Virus record (IMG/VR): IMGVR_UViG_3300036985_004434
Coordinates: 1-28,870 of that record
Origin: a virus
DNA: 28,870 nucleotides
Reading direction: 5' to 3' (one strand)
Positions 4,982 to 15,600 of this stretch are shown here, piece after piece. A program made the translations under genes and the position numbers. Within the stretch, counting starts at the first letter, position 1, and every line of letters begins with the position of its first letter. Under the pieces are notes generated by a model. It searched no databases. It was not told the origin of the DNA and saw only the letters and a program-made list of their open reading frames with translations.

Positions 4982-5973
4982 AAGTCAAAAGAATTAACGA
5001 TGTAACAGAACAGCTATTCGACTTACATAAAAACAATACAGCAAATTTACTAAGCACTGGTTTTAAAACTTTAGACGATTACTATCAAGTTAGACCTAGT
5101 AATACTACTATCATTTACGGTTACCCTAGTGCAGGTAAGAGTGAGTTTGCTATGCAATTACTTATAGGTCTTACAGTTAAATACGGAAAGAAGCATTTAA
5201 TCTATACACCTGAGACAGGAACGGCAGAGGAAATATTCTCCGAGATAGCACACTCATTAACAGGTAAAAGCTTTGATAAAAGGTTTCCTAATTACATTAC
5301 AGAAGCAGAAATCTATAGGGTACAACCTTTTATTCAAGAACATTTTGCAGTTATTGAGGACGATGGAGTAAACGGATTGAGTCTTGATAATTATTTTGAG
5401 TTAGCTAGAGAAGTGAAGAGAGATAGAGGTCTAGACTGCACTTTACTAGACAACTTCAACGATTTAGAGCACAGTGCATCAGATTTAGCCAATATTGCAT
5501 CTTATCTTCCTGTCTTTCTTCCTAAATGGAACAAGTTTTCTAAGATAGAGAATTTACATTCTTTTATGATATGTCACGCAAGAAACCCTACAGGTGTTAA
5601 GTCTGGCGAGTTACCAAAAGCACCAAGTGTATTTGAGATAAATGGCGGTCAGTCTTGGTACGCTAAGGCTCAGAGCTTAATTTGTGTTGATAGACCCTAT
5701 GAAGAGATAAATGGATTAATGCAACAATCTAATACAGCAAATATTGATGTTAAGAAGATTAAACCTAAGATTGTAGGTAAAAAAGGATTAGTCCCTTTAG
5801 AGTTTGAATTTAGTAAAAAGTGCTACAACGAGACAGTTGATGGTCGTATACTTAGAATAGATACTGGATTTAAAAACTCGTATCAAGTTCCAGAAGAAAC
5901 TAAAAAGAAGATAGGCGAGAAGATAGTTACACAAGCAAGTTTTGATTTACCAGAAGATTACACCCCTTTTTAA
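4978..5973 (+). CDS. DnaB-like RecA-fold helicase ATPase
   Basis: A 331-residue protein with the DnaB C-terminal domain layout. STGFKTLDDYY (26-36) is the family entry motif. Walker A is GYPSAGKS at 48-55, a catalytic Glu candidate is at YTPET (76-80), and a Walker B-like strand is TLLDNFN at 155-161 (D158). MICHARNP (197-204) and GGQSWYAKAQ (223-232) correspond to the later RecA motifs. The DnaB N-terminal domain is absent, so this is a short, helicase-core-only form as in several phages. It follows the replisome organiser with a 4-nt overlap. The inferred role is replicative helicase. Confidence 0.85.
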   Translation: MKVKRINDVTEQLFDLHKNNTANLLSTGFKTLDDYYQVRPSNTTIIYGYPSAGKSEFAMQLLIGLTVKYGKKHLIYTPETGTAEEIFSEIAHSLTGKSFDKRFPNYITEAEIYRVQPFIQEHFAVIEDDGVNGLSLDNYFELAREVKRDRGLDCTLLDNFNDLEHSASDLANIASYLPVFLPKWNKFSKIENLHSFMICHARNPTGVKSGELPKAPSVFEINGGQSWYAKAQSLICVDRPYEEINGLMQQSNTANIDVKKIKPKIVGKKGLVPLEFEFSKKCYNETVDGRILRIDTGFKNSYQVPEETKKKIGEKIVTQASFDLPEDYTPF

Positions 5974-5975
5974 AT

Positions 5976-6371
5976 ATGACACTAGAAGAATATAAAGAAA
6001 TACAAAAAGTAAGAGCAGACGATTATAAGGTAATGGTCAAAAAGGTTGAAGAGTACTTTGCCTTATTTTCAACTAACACTAGAAACGTAGAGCTGTACGC
6101 AGAATTCTGGGAGTTCAATGAGTTTATAGAGACTTTTGAGCTGAAAGCTATAAAAGCAGAGGGTAAGCAAAAGGAGAACGCCCTAGAGCACCTAAAGACT
6201 CTTTACCGTATGCAGGAATTTAATGCAAAAGTATTTGCTAGGTTTAATTACGAGAATGTTTTGCTAAATGCAAAGGCTAAAAGGTTACAAAAAGAGCAGT
6301 TTGTCTTCCTAGATGAAATTAAAGATTTAAAGGAACAAATAGAACTTACAGAAAAAATACAAAACTTATAA
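5976..6371 (+). CDS. Hypothetical helical protein, 131 aa
   Basis: The product is nearly all alpha-helical and charged, with coiled-coil-like stretches (LKAIKAEGKQKENALEHLKTL near 54-74; AKRLQKEQFVFLDEIKDLKEQIELTEK near 101-127). No family is recognised. It starts 2 nt after the helicase stop and so belongs to the replication operon. A scaffold or accessory replication factor would fit, but nothing in the sequence proves this. Confidence 0.7.
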   Translation: MTLEEYKEIQKVRADDYKVMVKKVEEYFALFSTNTRNVELYAEFWEFNEFIETFELKAIKAEGKQKENALEHLKTLYRMQEFNAKVFARFNYENVLLNAKAKRLQKEQFVFLDEIKDLKEQIELTEKIQNL

Positions 6372-6388
6372 AATAAAAAAATATACAC

Positions 6389-6820
6389 ATGAAAAAAAAT
6401 CTAAATTACAAAGAATGTTCCTTTATTTTAAATAAATCTGAGGAATATTGCCAAGGTCTTATGATGAAAGAACAAGGCAAGATGGGCTTACACAAGGACT
6501 TAACCTTAAAAGAATTTAAGGAAGAGGTTGCCTCTTGGAGAATCTCAGTAGACAGATTATCAGAGATAACCAAGATAGATGTGGCTCATCTATTAGAGGA
6601 TATTAACAAGAACTTCTTTAGAAACGAGGTTTGCGTTGAGTATTTGCTAAAGAAAGTAAATCAGAAGTTTAAACCAAATGTAAAGACTGGTGCATACCCT
6701 ATTTCAATAGTTATTCCTGAAGAAATTACAGCATTGATGGACGAGGATAATCAGAAGAAGTGCATAAAGGTTTTAGAGGAAAGAGTTAGTAAAAATGTTA
6801 ATTTTAAAATAGTTCAATAG
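6389..6820 (+). CDS. Hypothetical protein, 143 aa
   Basis: A basic, helical N-terminal two thirds is followed by a short alpha/beta C-terminus (YPISIVIPEEITALMDEDNQKK, then VNFKIVQ). A pattern such as ITKIDVAHLLEDINKNF (around residues 62-78) could form a helix-turn-helix, but it is weak. No family is recognised. It is preceded by an A-rich leader typical of this genome, lacking a Shine-Dalgarno, and lies in the same direction as the replication genes. Confidence 0.65.
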   Translation: MKKNLNYKECSFILNKSEEYCQGLMMKEQGKMGLHKDLTLKEFKEEVASWRISVDRLSEITKIDVAHLLEDINKNFFRNEVCVEYLLKKVNQKFKPNVKTGAYPISIVIPEEITALMDEDNQKKCIKVLEERVSKNVNFKIVQ

Positions 6821-6831
6821 AAAAAAAATAT

Positions 6832-7206
6832 ATGATAACAAAATCGCAATGGAAATCCATGTCAGAAGAGGAGAAAGACAAAATAATGGTTAACGTAAGA
6901 ATTTCAATGGTTGGTCTTCATGCTACCCTAAACGCAGCCAGTCATTACAAGAATTTTATTCGAGAATACGAGGTCGGAATAGGTAATAAGAAGACTGTTA
7001 AGGTTTTAAAGGATGCTTTTATTAGTTTGGAGTACTTATTAACATTTATTGATGGTGCTTTTAGAGGAAGTAAGGAAGTTAAACAGGAGCACATGGATGC
7101 AGAAGAGGAGTTTACCTATAAAATTCTTGAGAACTTAGAGGACGAGTGTTTCCAGTTTGTCAATCACGAGATGGGTTTCAATATGATTAAAAAGGTTATT
7201 GGATAA
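6832..7206 (+). CDS. Hypothetical helical protein, 124 aa
   Basis: An alpha-helical soluble protein (SQWKSMSEEEKDKIMVNVRI at the start; FISLEYLLTFIDGAF near 63-77; a Glu/Asp-rich helix near 88-110). No motif or family is recognised. The stop overlaps the ATG of the 62-aa gene (7206), so the two are likely co-translated. It is part of the operon that starts at 4157. Confidence 0.65.
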   Translation: MITKSQWKSMSEEEKDKIMVNVRISMVGLHATLNAASHYKNFIREYEVGIGNKKTVKVLKDAFISLEYLLTFIDGAFRGSKEVKQEHMDAEEEFTYKILENLEDECFQFVNHEMGFNMIKKVIG

Positions 7207-7394
7207 TGGAAATTAGAATACTTAAACAGGGTGCTTATGAGACGGACAAGGGCGAAAAGATTAAGATTATCGAAATATGGTATGGGGCTAATCCTCGTAT
7301 CGTATTTCAAATAGGAGACACTGTTTTTACTAGGAGTAGAAAAATATTTGAGGATGGGATAAGAAATAACAAAATAATTAAAAAACTTTATTGA
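7206..7394 (+). CDS. Small beta-type hypothetical protein, 62 aa
   Basis: The product alternates hydrophobic and polar residues in strand-like fashion (EIRILKQGAYET, EKIKIIEIWYG, RIVFQIGDTVFT), suggesting a small beta barrel or SH3-like fold with a basic C-terminus (RNNKIIKKLY). No family is certain. It is the last gene of the rightward replication operon. Its stop lies within the -33 region of the promoter for the small RNA at 7425-7498, so the transcription units abut. Confidence 0.65.
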   Translation: MEIRILKQGAYETDKGEKIKIIEIWYGANPRIVFQIGDTVFTRSRKIFEDGIRNNKIIKKLY

Positions 7395-7419
7395 AATGTG
7401 AAAAATGTTTTTATATTTG
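7390..7419 (+). promoter_or_regulatory. Promoter of small RNA (ATTG-N18-TATATTTG)
   Basis: ATTG at 7390-7393, an 18-nt spacer and TATATTTG at 7412-7419, followed by CACT. The same TATATTTGCACT string occurs at the promoter of the 23737 gene. No ORF lies between this promoter and the terminator at 7470-7498. Confidence 0.7.
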
Positions 7420-7424
7420 CACTC

Positions 7425-7498
7425 GATTGTTGGATGTGATTAATCCAAGTTCTTCATGTGATTAAAACTGCCCAGTAGTAATATTGGGCTTTTTTTTT
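7425..7498 (+). ncRNA. Small RNA with duplicated ATGTGATTAA motif
   Basis: The stretch is bounded by a promoter and an intrinsic terminator and has no coding frame, so it should make an RNA of about 74 nt. Hairpin 1 pairs TTGGAT (7430-7435) with ATCCAA (7443-7448) around the loop GTGATTA. The motif ATGTGATTAA occurs at 7434-7443 and again at 7456-7465. The terminator hairpin follows. Extended by one base each, the two motif copies match 11 nt of the reverse complement of the start region of the leftward gene at 1585-1770. A trans-acting antisense role is inferred; the exact 5' end is estimated from the -7 box. Confidence 0.6.
7470..7498 (+). terminator. Intrinsic terminator of the small RNA / replication operon
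   Basis: GCCCAG (7470-7475) pairs with TTGGGC (7484-7489) with an 8-nt loop, followed by nine T. The GC-rich stem and long U-run make this a strong intrinsic terminator. It separates the replication operon and small RNA from the virion operon. Confidence 0.88.
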
Positions 7499-7512
7499 GT
7501 TTATTTAAATAG

Positions 7513-7520
7513 TACATTTG
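7513..7520 (+). promoter_or_regulatory. Virion operon -7 box TACATTTG
   Basis: TACATTTG lies 14 nt after the terminator U-run and 21 nt before the ATG at 7542. The -33 position falls in the U-run, so only the -7 box is good. It would start the transcript covering the 265-, 445- and 2804-aa genes. Confidence 0.65.
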
Positions 7521-7541
7521 CATTATAAAAATAAAATAATT

Positions 7542-8339
7542 ATGCCTTTACCATTAATAGCAGCAGGAATAGGAGCAGGACTACAAGCTTATAATATGTA
7601 TAATTCTTGGCAAGACAAGAATAAAGCAGAAGCAGCTGCTGCCGAATTAGATAGACAGCCAGTTCCCCAGTATACCCCAGACGCAAGATTAAATAGTTTC
7701 TACCAACAAGCAGTTGCTGGTGTTGCTAATCCACAAGGGTATACAGGAGCAGAAACGGCAGGATATAACTCTCGTTTAGCTCAAATAATGGCTTCTAGAA
7801 ACTATAATGCTCAAAATATGGCTGGCGGTCAACTATCAAGAGCTATTGGCGGAATGGGTAACGCAGAATCTATAAATGCTTTAAACCAATTTAGCGGTAA
7901 CGATGCTTCTTTAAGAAGAAGTGCTTATAACGCTGCCATGGGTAGACAACAAAGTGCTATGAATGAGTATAATAGACTTGGAATTATGAATACTCAAACA
8001 GCTTTACAAAGAAGATTAATGAAGGAGCAAGGTTTAGGTCAAGCTATTCAAAGCAATAAAGCTATGATAAGCAATAGTTTAAATAACTTAGGCGGAGATT
8101 TAATGGGTTACGGTATGACTAAAAGTTTGATGGCTGGAAAAGCAGGTGCAGGCACAGGCGCAGGAAGTACAGCAGATGCATACAGCCCTGATTTATATTC
8201 AACTTATTTAGGAACAGGCAATAAAATGGGACTAAAAAATAGATTTAATAATTATGTAGAACCATATAACGATGGAGGTTTTAGTGGTATTGACAATACT
8301 AATAAGCAATATAATTTTAGAACTGGGAAATACGAATAA
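7542..8339 (+). CDS. Internal virion / ejection-type protein, 265 aa
   Basis: I start at ATG 7542 (MPLPLIAAGIGAGLQAYNMY), because the frame upstream would begin with TTG inside the -7 box. The N-terminus is a Gly/Ala-rich hydrophobic segment (about 3-19), followed by a Gln/Asn/Ala-rich low-charge body with many short helices (NSRLAQIMASRNYNAQNM). This composition is typical of small internal core or DNA-ejection proteins of podovirus-like phages, encoded just before larger ejection proteins, as here. No specific family is claimed. The stop overlaps the next ATG (TAATG), so translation is coupled. Confidence 0.7.
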   Translation: MPLPLIAAGIGAGLQAYNMYNSWQDKNKAEAAAAELDRQPVPQYTPDARLNSFYQQAVAGVANPQGYTGAETAGYNSRLAQIMASRNYNAQNMAGGQLSRAIGGMGNAESINALNQFSGNDASLRRSAYNAAMGRQQSAMNEYNRLGIMNTQTALQRRLMKEQGLGQAIQSNKAMISNSLNNLGGDLMGYGMTKSLMAGKAGAGTGAGSTADAYSPDLYSTYLGTGNKMGLKNRFNNYVEPYNDGGFSGIDNTNKQYNFRTGKYE

Positions 8340-9676
8340 TGGAAGATACTATAGGACTCGCAGGGAGCTTAGGCTTAATAAATAAGGGCGGTGCTGCCTT
8401 TGGCGGTAACGTACTAACAAGGGTAGCTAATAAAGAGCTTGAAATGAATGCAGCCGAAAAAAAGGCTGAAGCAGTTAGATTAGCCAAACAGGCTCAAGAA
8501 GAGAAGATGTTAGCTGGTAGAATGAAAGTTGGAGGCAAGTTTGACGAGCTTGCTAGAAAAGATGTAGAGAAGAGCACTAACGATATGCTTATGACTAAAG
8601 GATATTTAGACCCTCAAAAACTTGCTACATACAATTTAGATATGGGCAGATATGAAGAAGCAACTAAAGAAAGAGCTGCCGCTAAAGAGATTTTAAGTAA
8701 GAATAAATACTTAATACCAGAAGCAGATAGTAAAGCGTTCCAGACTCACGACATTCCATATTTAACAGAAAGAGCAAAAGACCCTAAAAGTGGAATTACA
8801 GCAGACCCTAACTTGCCTAATGTATATCGCTTAGCTACTGAAAAATTAATTCCTAAAATTAATACAGGTGAAGAAATGAAAAAATCTGTTGCCTTCCTTT
8901 CTGATGGTGATTATGAATTAAAAAGTGCAACTGTAATAAAAAAAGATGGTAAAGTATTTGCTCAAAGAGCAGTAAAACCCGAAGCTTTAATAAATTCTGC
9001 TCAAATATATTTAAGGGATAAGACTAATTACGAAAATTTTGTAAGTGATTATAAGCCAGAAATTGAAAGCATAATAAAAGCCAATCCTTTAATCAGCGAA
9101 AACAGTGCTGCTATAAAAGTATATGCTCAAGAGCTGGGTAAAATAGGTAAGATAGAAACAAATATCACGCCAAGCAAAGGATTTACTATAAATAATTTTA
9201 CCTCAACTGGTAGGGGAACTTTTGAGAATAAAAAAATAAGAATAACTGAAGTTGAGCCAACACCAACTGTTAAGCAAGGAGAATACCTTTACACTTATAT
9301 TGGAACAAAACCAGATGTAGTAAACTTAAACGTAGGCGGTAAAGATGATGCTGTTAAGAAATTTAAGGACGTTACTTATGTAGGCAAAATAGATAATAAC
9401 AAAGGTTATGTTTTAGGAACAAGAACAGCAACTATTAAAGAAAGGGAGAGTCCAGAATATGAAGCCCACAGAGAAAATGGCGGAACTAAGGATAATTTTC
9501 CAGCAAGAATAGAAGTGCCACTATCTGTTATTAAGGGTGTTCTTCAAATAGACGAAGATACTTGGAAAAAGATGAATTCTGTAGGCGGTAGTTCTAAGCC
9601 AGCAGTAAAAGCATCAAACACAACATCAAAACCAAAAAAAGGTACAGTACAAGGGGAAAAAGACGAGAGATTATAA
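8339..9676 (+). CDS. Probable internal virion protein, 445 aa
   Basis: A Gly-rich N-terminus (GLAGSLGLINKGGAAFGGN, residues 5-23) precedes an Ala/Lys/Glu-rich coiled-coil-like region (AAEKKAEAVRLAKQAQEEKM, about 38-57), then a mixed alpha/beta part (about 140-400) and a Lys/Ser/Thr-rich disordered tail. It lies between a small internal-virion-type gene and the 2804-aa giant gene with tight junctions (1-nt overlap before, 3 nt after). This resembles the middle member of a three-protein ejection set. The assignment comes from context and composition; no catalytic motif is visible. Confidence 0.6.
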   Translation: MEDTIGLAGSLGLINKGGAAFGGNVLTRVANKELEMNAAEKKAEAVRLAKQAQEEKMLAGRMKVGGKFDELARKDVEKSTNDMLMTKGYLDPQKLATYNLDMGRYEEATKERAAAKEILSKNKYLIPEADSKAFQTHDIPYLTERAKDPKSGITADPNLPNVYRLATEKLIPKINTGEEMKKSVAFLSDGDYELKSATVIKKDGKVFAQRAVKPEALINSAQIYLRDKTNYENFVSDYKPEIESIIKANPLISENSAAIKVYAQELGKIGKIETNITPSKGFTINNFTSTGRGTFENKKIRITEVEPTPTVKQGEYLYTYIGTKPDVVNLNVGGKDDAVKKFKDVTYVGKIDNNKGYVLGTRTATIKERESPEYEAHRENGGTKDNFPARIEVPLSVIKGVLQIDEDTWKKMNSVGGSSKPAVKASNTTSKPKKGTVQGEKDERL

Positions 9677-9679
9677 AAT

Positions 9680-12600
9680 ATGCCAGATTTTAATGAATTG
9701 GTAAAGAATCTATATACTTCAAAAGATAGAGAACTTACACAGGAAAAGTTAGATTACATAAACAAGACTTACACTGGCAAAGAAGAAGATTTTGTCAAGA
9801 ATTTTTATGCCACTGTTGGAGAAGAATTGCCTCAAGAAAAATTAGATTATATTTCTAAAACTTATTTGATAAAGAAAACTCCTGCTGTTCCATCGTTTTC
9901 GACAGATATATCAAACACGAATACATTACCTGTAATGAAAGATTCTCCTTTGCAGGCAAATGTAGATAAAGTTGTTAAAGAACCTGTTGCACCTGCTATG
10001 CCAAAAGCATTTAGTATGCCTAAAGAAAAGACAGTAGCAGATAAAGACCCAATAGGTAGAACTAATTTATATAAAAGCACTGTTGATAATATAACAAAAA
10101 GAATTTCTAACAACCTTTTAATTGCAGATGAATTAGGGAAAAAAGGTGATGGTCAAGGTATGCAGAACGTAATGTCGCAAATAAACCAAGACCAAAAGAA
10201 AATAGAGTCATTAAATAAAGGCATAGATGCTCAACGTGTTATAGCAGAAGACATGGGCTACAACACTAAAGGAGAAAGTTTGTTAAGAGGTGTTAAGAGT
10301 ACGCTTGCCTACTTCCTTACAGCTCCAGAAGGTTACGATGAATCAATATCAGCCATAGAAAGAAGTTTTTATGGTATGGTTGGCATTGACACTGGTAAGA
10401 TGACAAAAGATATTATTGATTGGAAAGCTAAGACAGAAAAAGAATTAGGAAAGCCTATTGGAGTAGAAGAAATGAGGTTAAGCGATGATTTAGCTGTTAT
10501 TGGAAGAAAAATATTAGACCAAACAAGTAAAGAAAAAAGCATAGCTAATTTAGGTTCTAAGTATGGCGGAGACGTAATTAAACTTGTAAAAAGTGGAGAT
10601 GTTGGAGAGATTGTAAGTCAAGGAGTAAATTCATTTTTAGAAAATGCACCTACATCTTTAGCTTTTTTAAATCCATATTCAGCAGCAGGAGTAGTTGGTG
10701 GAATGATGAACCAAGAAATTACACAAGCTAAAAGCGAAGGTAAGGAAATTGGCGCACAAGTAGTAGCTGCTGGAGCAATAAAAGCAGCATTGGAATTTGC
10801 TACTGAGAATATGATGGGTGGAGGTAAAGTTGTAAAAGATTTAGTGGCATCAATAGGAAAGGAAGCAGCAGAAAAAGTTGTTAAGGAATCTATTGAAAAA
10901 ATGGTCAAAGAAGGTTTCCTTAAAAAATATGGTAAAGCTATTAAAGAAGAAATATTAGGAGAAGTTACTAATCAAATAGGTAGTAATGCTGTTGATATTT
11001 ATATGAACGGCAAAAAAGACGTTAAACTTAGTGACGGTATTAGCGATGCTGCTTTTGCCGCAATATTTTCAAGTGGGATACAAACAGCACCAGTATTATT
11101 AGCACAGAAGTATGTAGATAAAAAAGCGATAGCAGCTTCTCAAGAAAAGAAAACACAAGCAGCAAAATTAATGGAAAGTGCTGTATCTCAACCAACTATA
11201 ACAGCACAAGATGCCATAGAAGAAAAAGCACAAAAACTAGAAGCAGAGGCTAATAAAGAAATTGACAGCCATGTTGAAACGGCTAAAAAAGCAACAGACG
11301 AAGATTTATCAAAAATAGATAATTTAGATACTTCAATTGACGAAATAAGTGCAAGTATCAACGAAAATTCTGACCCAGAAGTAATTGCAATACTTGAGGA
11401 AAAAAAGCAAGAACTTGAAAAAGAGCGTACAAGCACAATAAAAGAAATAGAAAAAAGACCAACACTAAATACCAAATTCTATCAGGGTGTTGATTTTAAA
11501 GCACAAACAGGATTGCCTAATGGTGACTACACTGAAGAACAAGTAAAGGCGGCAAGAGAAAACAAATTAAAAGAAGCAGGCGTACCGCCATTAGAAATAG
11601 AAAAAATAAATGCAGAACAAGAAGTTATACCAGCAACTGAAACCCCTGCTGCACCAATTAGCGGTGTTAGTGGTGAAGTACAGGAACTTGGTGATGTAGA
11701 AGAAGTAGCAGCCAAACTACAAAAAAGTATTGACAAAATTAACGAACAAAGAGATTCTGAAATAAGAACAGCAACAGGTAAAGTTATTTATACCGATAAT
11801 CCAACGGAAGCGGAAAAATCGCAAAGGGTTAAAGATAAGGTACAAGAAATTAATGATAGATATAATGCTATTATAGAACGTGAAAAAGAAAAACAAGCCA
11901 AAGAAACTACTAAATCAATAGCAGAGCAAGAAGTAACTAAAAAGACAACAGAGGTTACCCCTAAAGAAGGTGACAGCGTTATTGTAAAATCTCGTTTTGG
12001 TCGTGATGAAAAGTTGGTATTTAATAAAGGAGAGTGGAAAGTACAATTTGGTAAAGATGCATTTAGTGATATTGGTAAAGCTGCTCAACAAGAGGCTCAA
12101 GATGCGTTTAATGAAAAGAATGCACCTGTTGCTGAGGTTAAGGAACAAGCTCCTGTAGTTGAAAATGTACCTGTAGAAAAAACCACAAGTGTGTATGTAG
12201 CTCCTTTTTACGATGCTATGGTAAAAACCACAGAAGAAGCTAATGACGTAGAAAAATCTCCAGCATATAAGAAGTATATAGAAACTATAAATTCAGTAGC
12301 TGAAGCACTTGGAATAAAAATAAAATCATTAGCAACTAATATTGGCGCATACACAAACGATGATGGTGTTAAGGTGCGAGAGGTGTCAACTAAAGTTGAA
12401 TTAGAGACCACAAATATAGACGAAGCTACTGAGTTTGCTGTTTTGATGGGAGCACTTGCTCCTGAGGTTCAAGAATCTACAATAGCGGCACAGGGATTGT
12501 CTAAGGAAGATTTAGGAACAAAAAAACATACTGGAAATTTAATAAAAGTAAAGGTAGATAACCTAGAAGAGGCTATAGCTATTGCAAAAGAAATAGGCTT

Positions 12601-15600
12601 AGACCATACTATTAATTTAAAAGAAAATACTATTGATTTTATAGCTTTTAATTATTTTAGTAAAAACGCTAAAGAATTATTTAAAAGAAATTTAGGTAGA
12701 TTTGCAATAAAAATAAAAGAAAAAGGAATAAATTATGAAACAAAATCAAAACCAATTGAATCCAGATTCATCCAATCAGGAGCAGACCCAAAAAGCGATT
12801 TCAGAAGAAAAGATGTCCTCGAAAGAATGGCTGGATTACTCGAACGAGCTAATGGAGATAATGGGAGCGACATGGGACTTCTCGGACGCAGGAAAATGCT
12901 TCGTAATGCCATACAGGAAGCCACCAGAAGAAACAACGAATTCATAAGACAGCAAGAACTTGCTAGCGAAAGAAAAGAATATGGCAAGCTTAGAGCAAAA
13001 CAAATAGAACTAGAAAAAAAGGGAGAAAGATTATCAGACGAAGAGGTTAAGAGATTTACCGAACTTCTTAATATTCTTATTCCTTCTACTCAAGAAACTG
13101 TTAGAAACGCATCAGAAGACTACGAAGAAGCAAGAAAAGAACTTGAAAAAGTTGCAGCTAAAGTAATAGGAGACTTAGGTTTTTTATCTACCTTTGGAAT
13201 AAAAAGAGCCGAAAGAGCTGCTACTAAGATACTTAGATGGTATAAAGGTAAGGCACAATGGCTTGGTGATGGTGCTAGAACAAACCTAATTGCTTACAGC
13301 GAGAAGGATGTAATGGTTCTTTATAAAAAACTACAAGCACAGTACAAGGGCGGTATAATAAGAACCGAAAAAGATGATACTGGATTAGGATACCCTAAAA
13401 GACTTCTTGAAGTAAGAGCTTCAAATGGTAAAATCGCAGAGTTTCAGGTAATGACACCTGAAGGTTATTTAGCCAAGGATGGTGTTAATGGTTTTCCAGA
13501 GGCGCAAATGGATTTTGCTGCTAAAGAGTTATCTAAAATACAAAAAAGATTAGGTTGGTTAATACCAGATGGCGTTGGGCATTATTTCTACGAGATAGAA
13601 AGAGATTTTAATGTTCCTACGGATTTAAGAGAAAGGGCTAAAGCTATTAGTTTAAAATACTACGATGCGTTCCTTAATCCAGATTCAAAGTATACTGAAA
13701 AAGAATTTTTAGATGAGATATCTCAGTTTAAGAAAGATGTTGACGCTGCTGACAAGACAAATTGGGATAAGGGTAACAATGGAATATCTCCAGTAACTGT
13801 TAATGACTTTATAGAAGATACAAATAATCAGTACGAACCAATTTCGGTTTCAGACACTAGTCACGATACCTTTACCAAGGACAATGCCATAGACTACGAA
13901 GAAGATGAAAAGGAAGGCGATAACGGACGTTCTTATACTTACTTAGCATCGGTAACTGTAGAGTTAGTAGATGACGTTAGTGGCGATACAATAGGAACAA
14001 TATCTAAGTTAAAAAGCGAAGATGGCGAAATAACTTGGAATGCCGAGGATACAGATGGCAATGAAGTAATTGAAAATGCTGGAAGTAAAAACGCTGCTCA
14101 ACAGGCTCTTGTAGATAATTATAACAAGCAGAAGCTAAAGGAGTTTAATAAGGAGAAGGCTAGAGCCATTAAGGAAAGAACTAAGGAAAGAATTAAGGAA
14201 GCTGAGAAAGCTGCAAAAGCTAAAGAAAAAGCTGCAAAGGATGCTGAGAAAGCAAAGCCAGTACAAACAGAAAAAGAAAAGGCTAAAGAGAAAGCCAAAG
14301 AAGCTTTAAGAGCTAAGGCTGCTAAAATTAATGCTGACGTTATTAGTGCTGCTCAAAAAGTTCAACAGGCTTTAGAGGCAACAGGGATAACTGTAGAAGT
14401 AATTGATAACGACCAAGATTTTCAAGATAAACTTGACGCTGAAGGAGTTAAGAGAGGTAGTGCATCGGAGGCAACTGGTGTGTTTATATCTAAGTCAGGT
14501 AAAATATTTATCAATGCAAGTAAGGTTGATGCTAAGTGGGGCAGTGTGGATGTATGGCACGAGGGAATTCACCCTGTCATTAATATAATAAGGAACACAA
14601 ACCCCAAGTTATACAAATCAATAATAGACGGACTAAACGAGCTAGTTGCTAGCAATCCTGAGATAGCTGCTGTTGTTGAGTGGGCACAAAGTAATTACGA
14701 GGGAGAAAATACTTTAGAGGACGAAACTATAACTGAGACCATAGCAAGAATAGCAAATGGCAATATAGATTTATCAAAGATACCTACATCGTTAAAAGAT
14801 AAAATAATAGATTTTATTAATGGAATTGCTAAGTCTTTAGGGCTGAAGCCTATACTAAAAGGTTCTAATATTGCTACGTTTAAGAAGCTAGCAAAAGAAA
14901 TATCTGCTGCACTTACAGAAGGTAAAAGTATTAGTGGTATAGTTGGCGAGGAAAACGTAAAAGATTTTGGCACTCCTATTGGAACTCCATCTCAATTAAA
15001 AAAGTCTTCCAAAACAACAAAAAAAGAAGAAAGTAAAGTAGTTGTCAATAAAAAAGGACATAAATTATCATTTGTTAAAGAATCTGACATAATAGATATG
15101 GAAGTATTAATAAATGATATAGTGGCAAAAAACCAAAAAGTATGGTTTTGGGTTGCAGACCAGTTGGGAAGAGGATTTTATTTTGACAAAGTAACCAAGA
15201 AAAAACACTATTTAGATGCAGGTGCTAGTTTTGCTTTAGACCCAGAAAATAGAGATAAAAATATTATATGGGCTACTGGAAAAGGCGAAAAATCAATAAA
15301 TAGATATATATCAGAGTCTGATTATATTTTTATTATAAGTGGTTCTCCTTTAATAAGTAAACTATTTAATAAAAGAGTTTTTGAATTATTAGAAAAAAGA
15401 TTTAAAAATTACAATGACTTCAAAAAAGGAGTATTAGAAAATTCTAAAACAAAAGATATTATTGAACTAGTAAATTCATTTGATTCTTGGAAATCATTTA
15501 AAGAATCTCCAAAAAGAAAAGAATTGTTATTAGCTATTGACGCTCAAAAAGATAAGAATACTCCTTTAAAACTTTTCTTAGAAAAAAATAATGCTTTTTT

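Noticed and set aside
7518-7541. TTG start extending the 265-aa virion protein by eight residues
   Set aside because: The TTG is part of the -7 promoter box, so it would not be in the message. ATG 7542 is the natural start.
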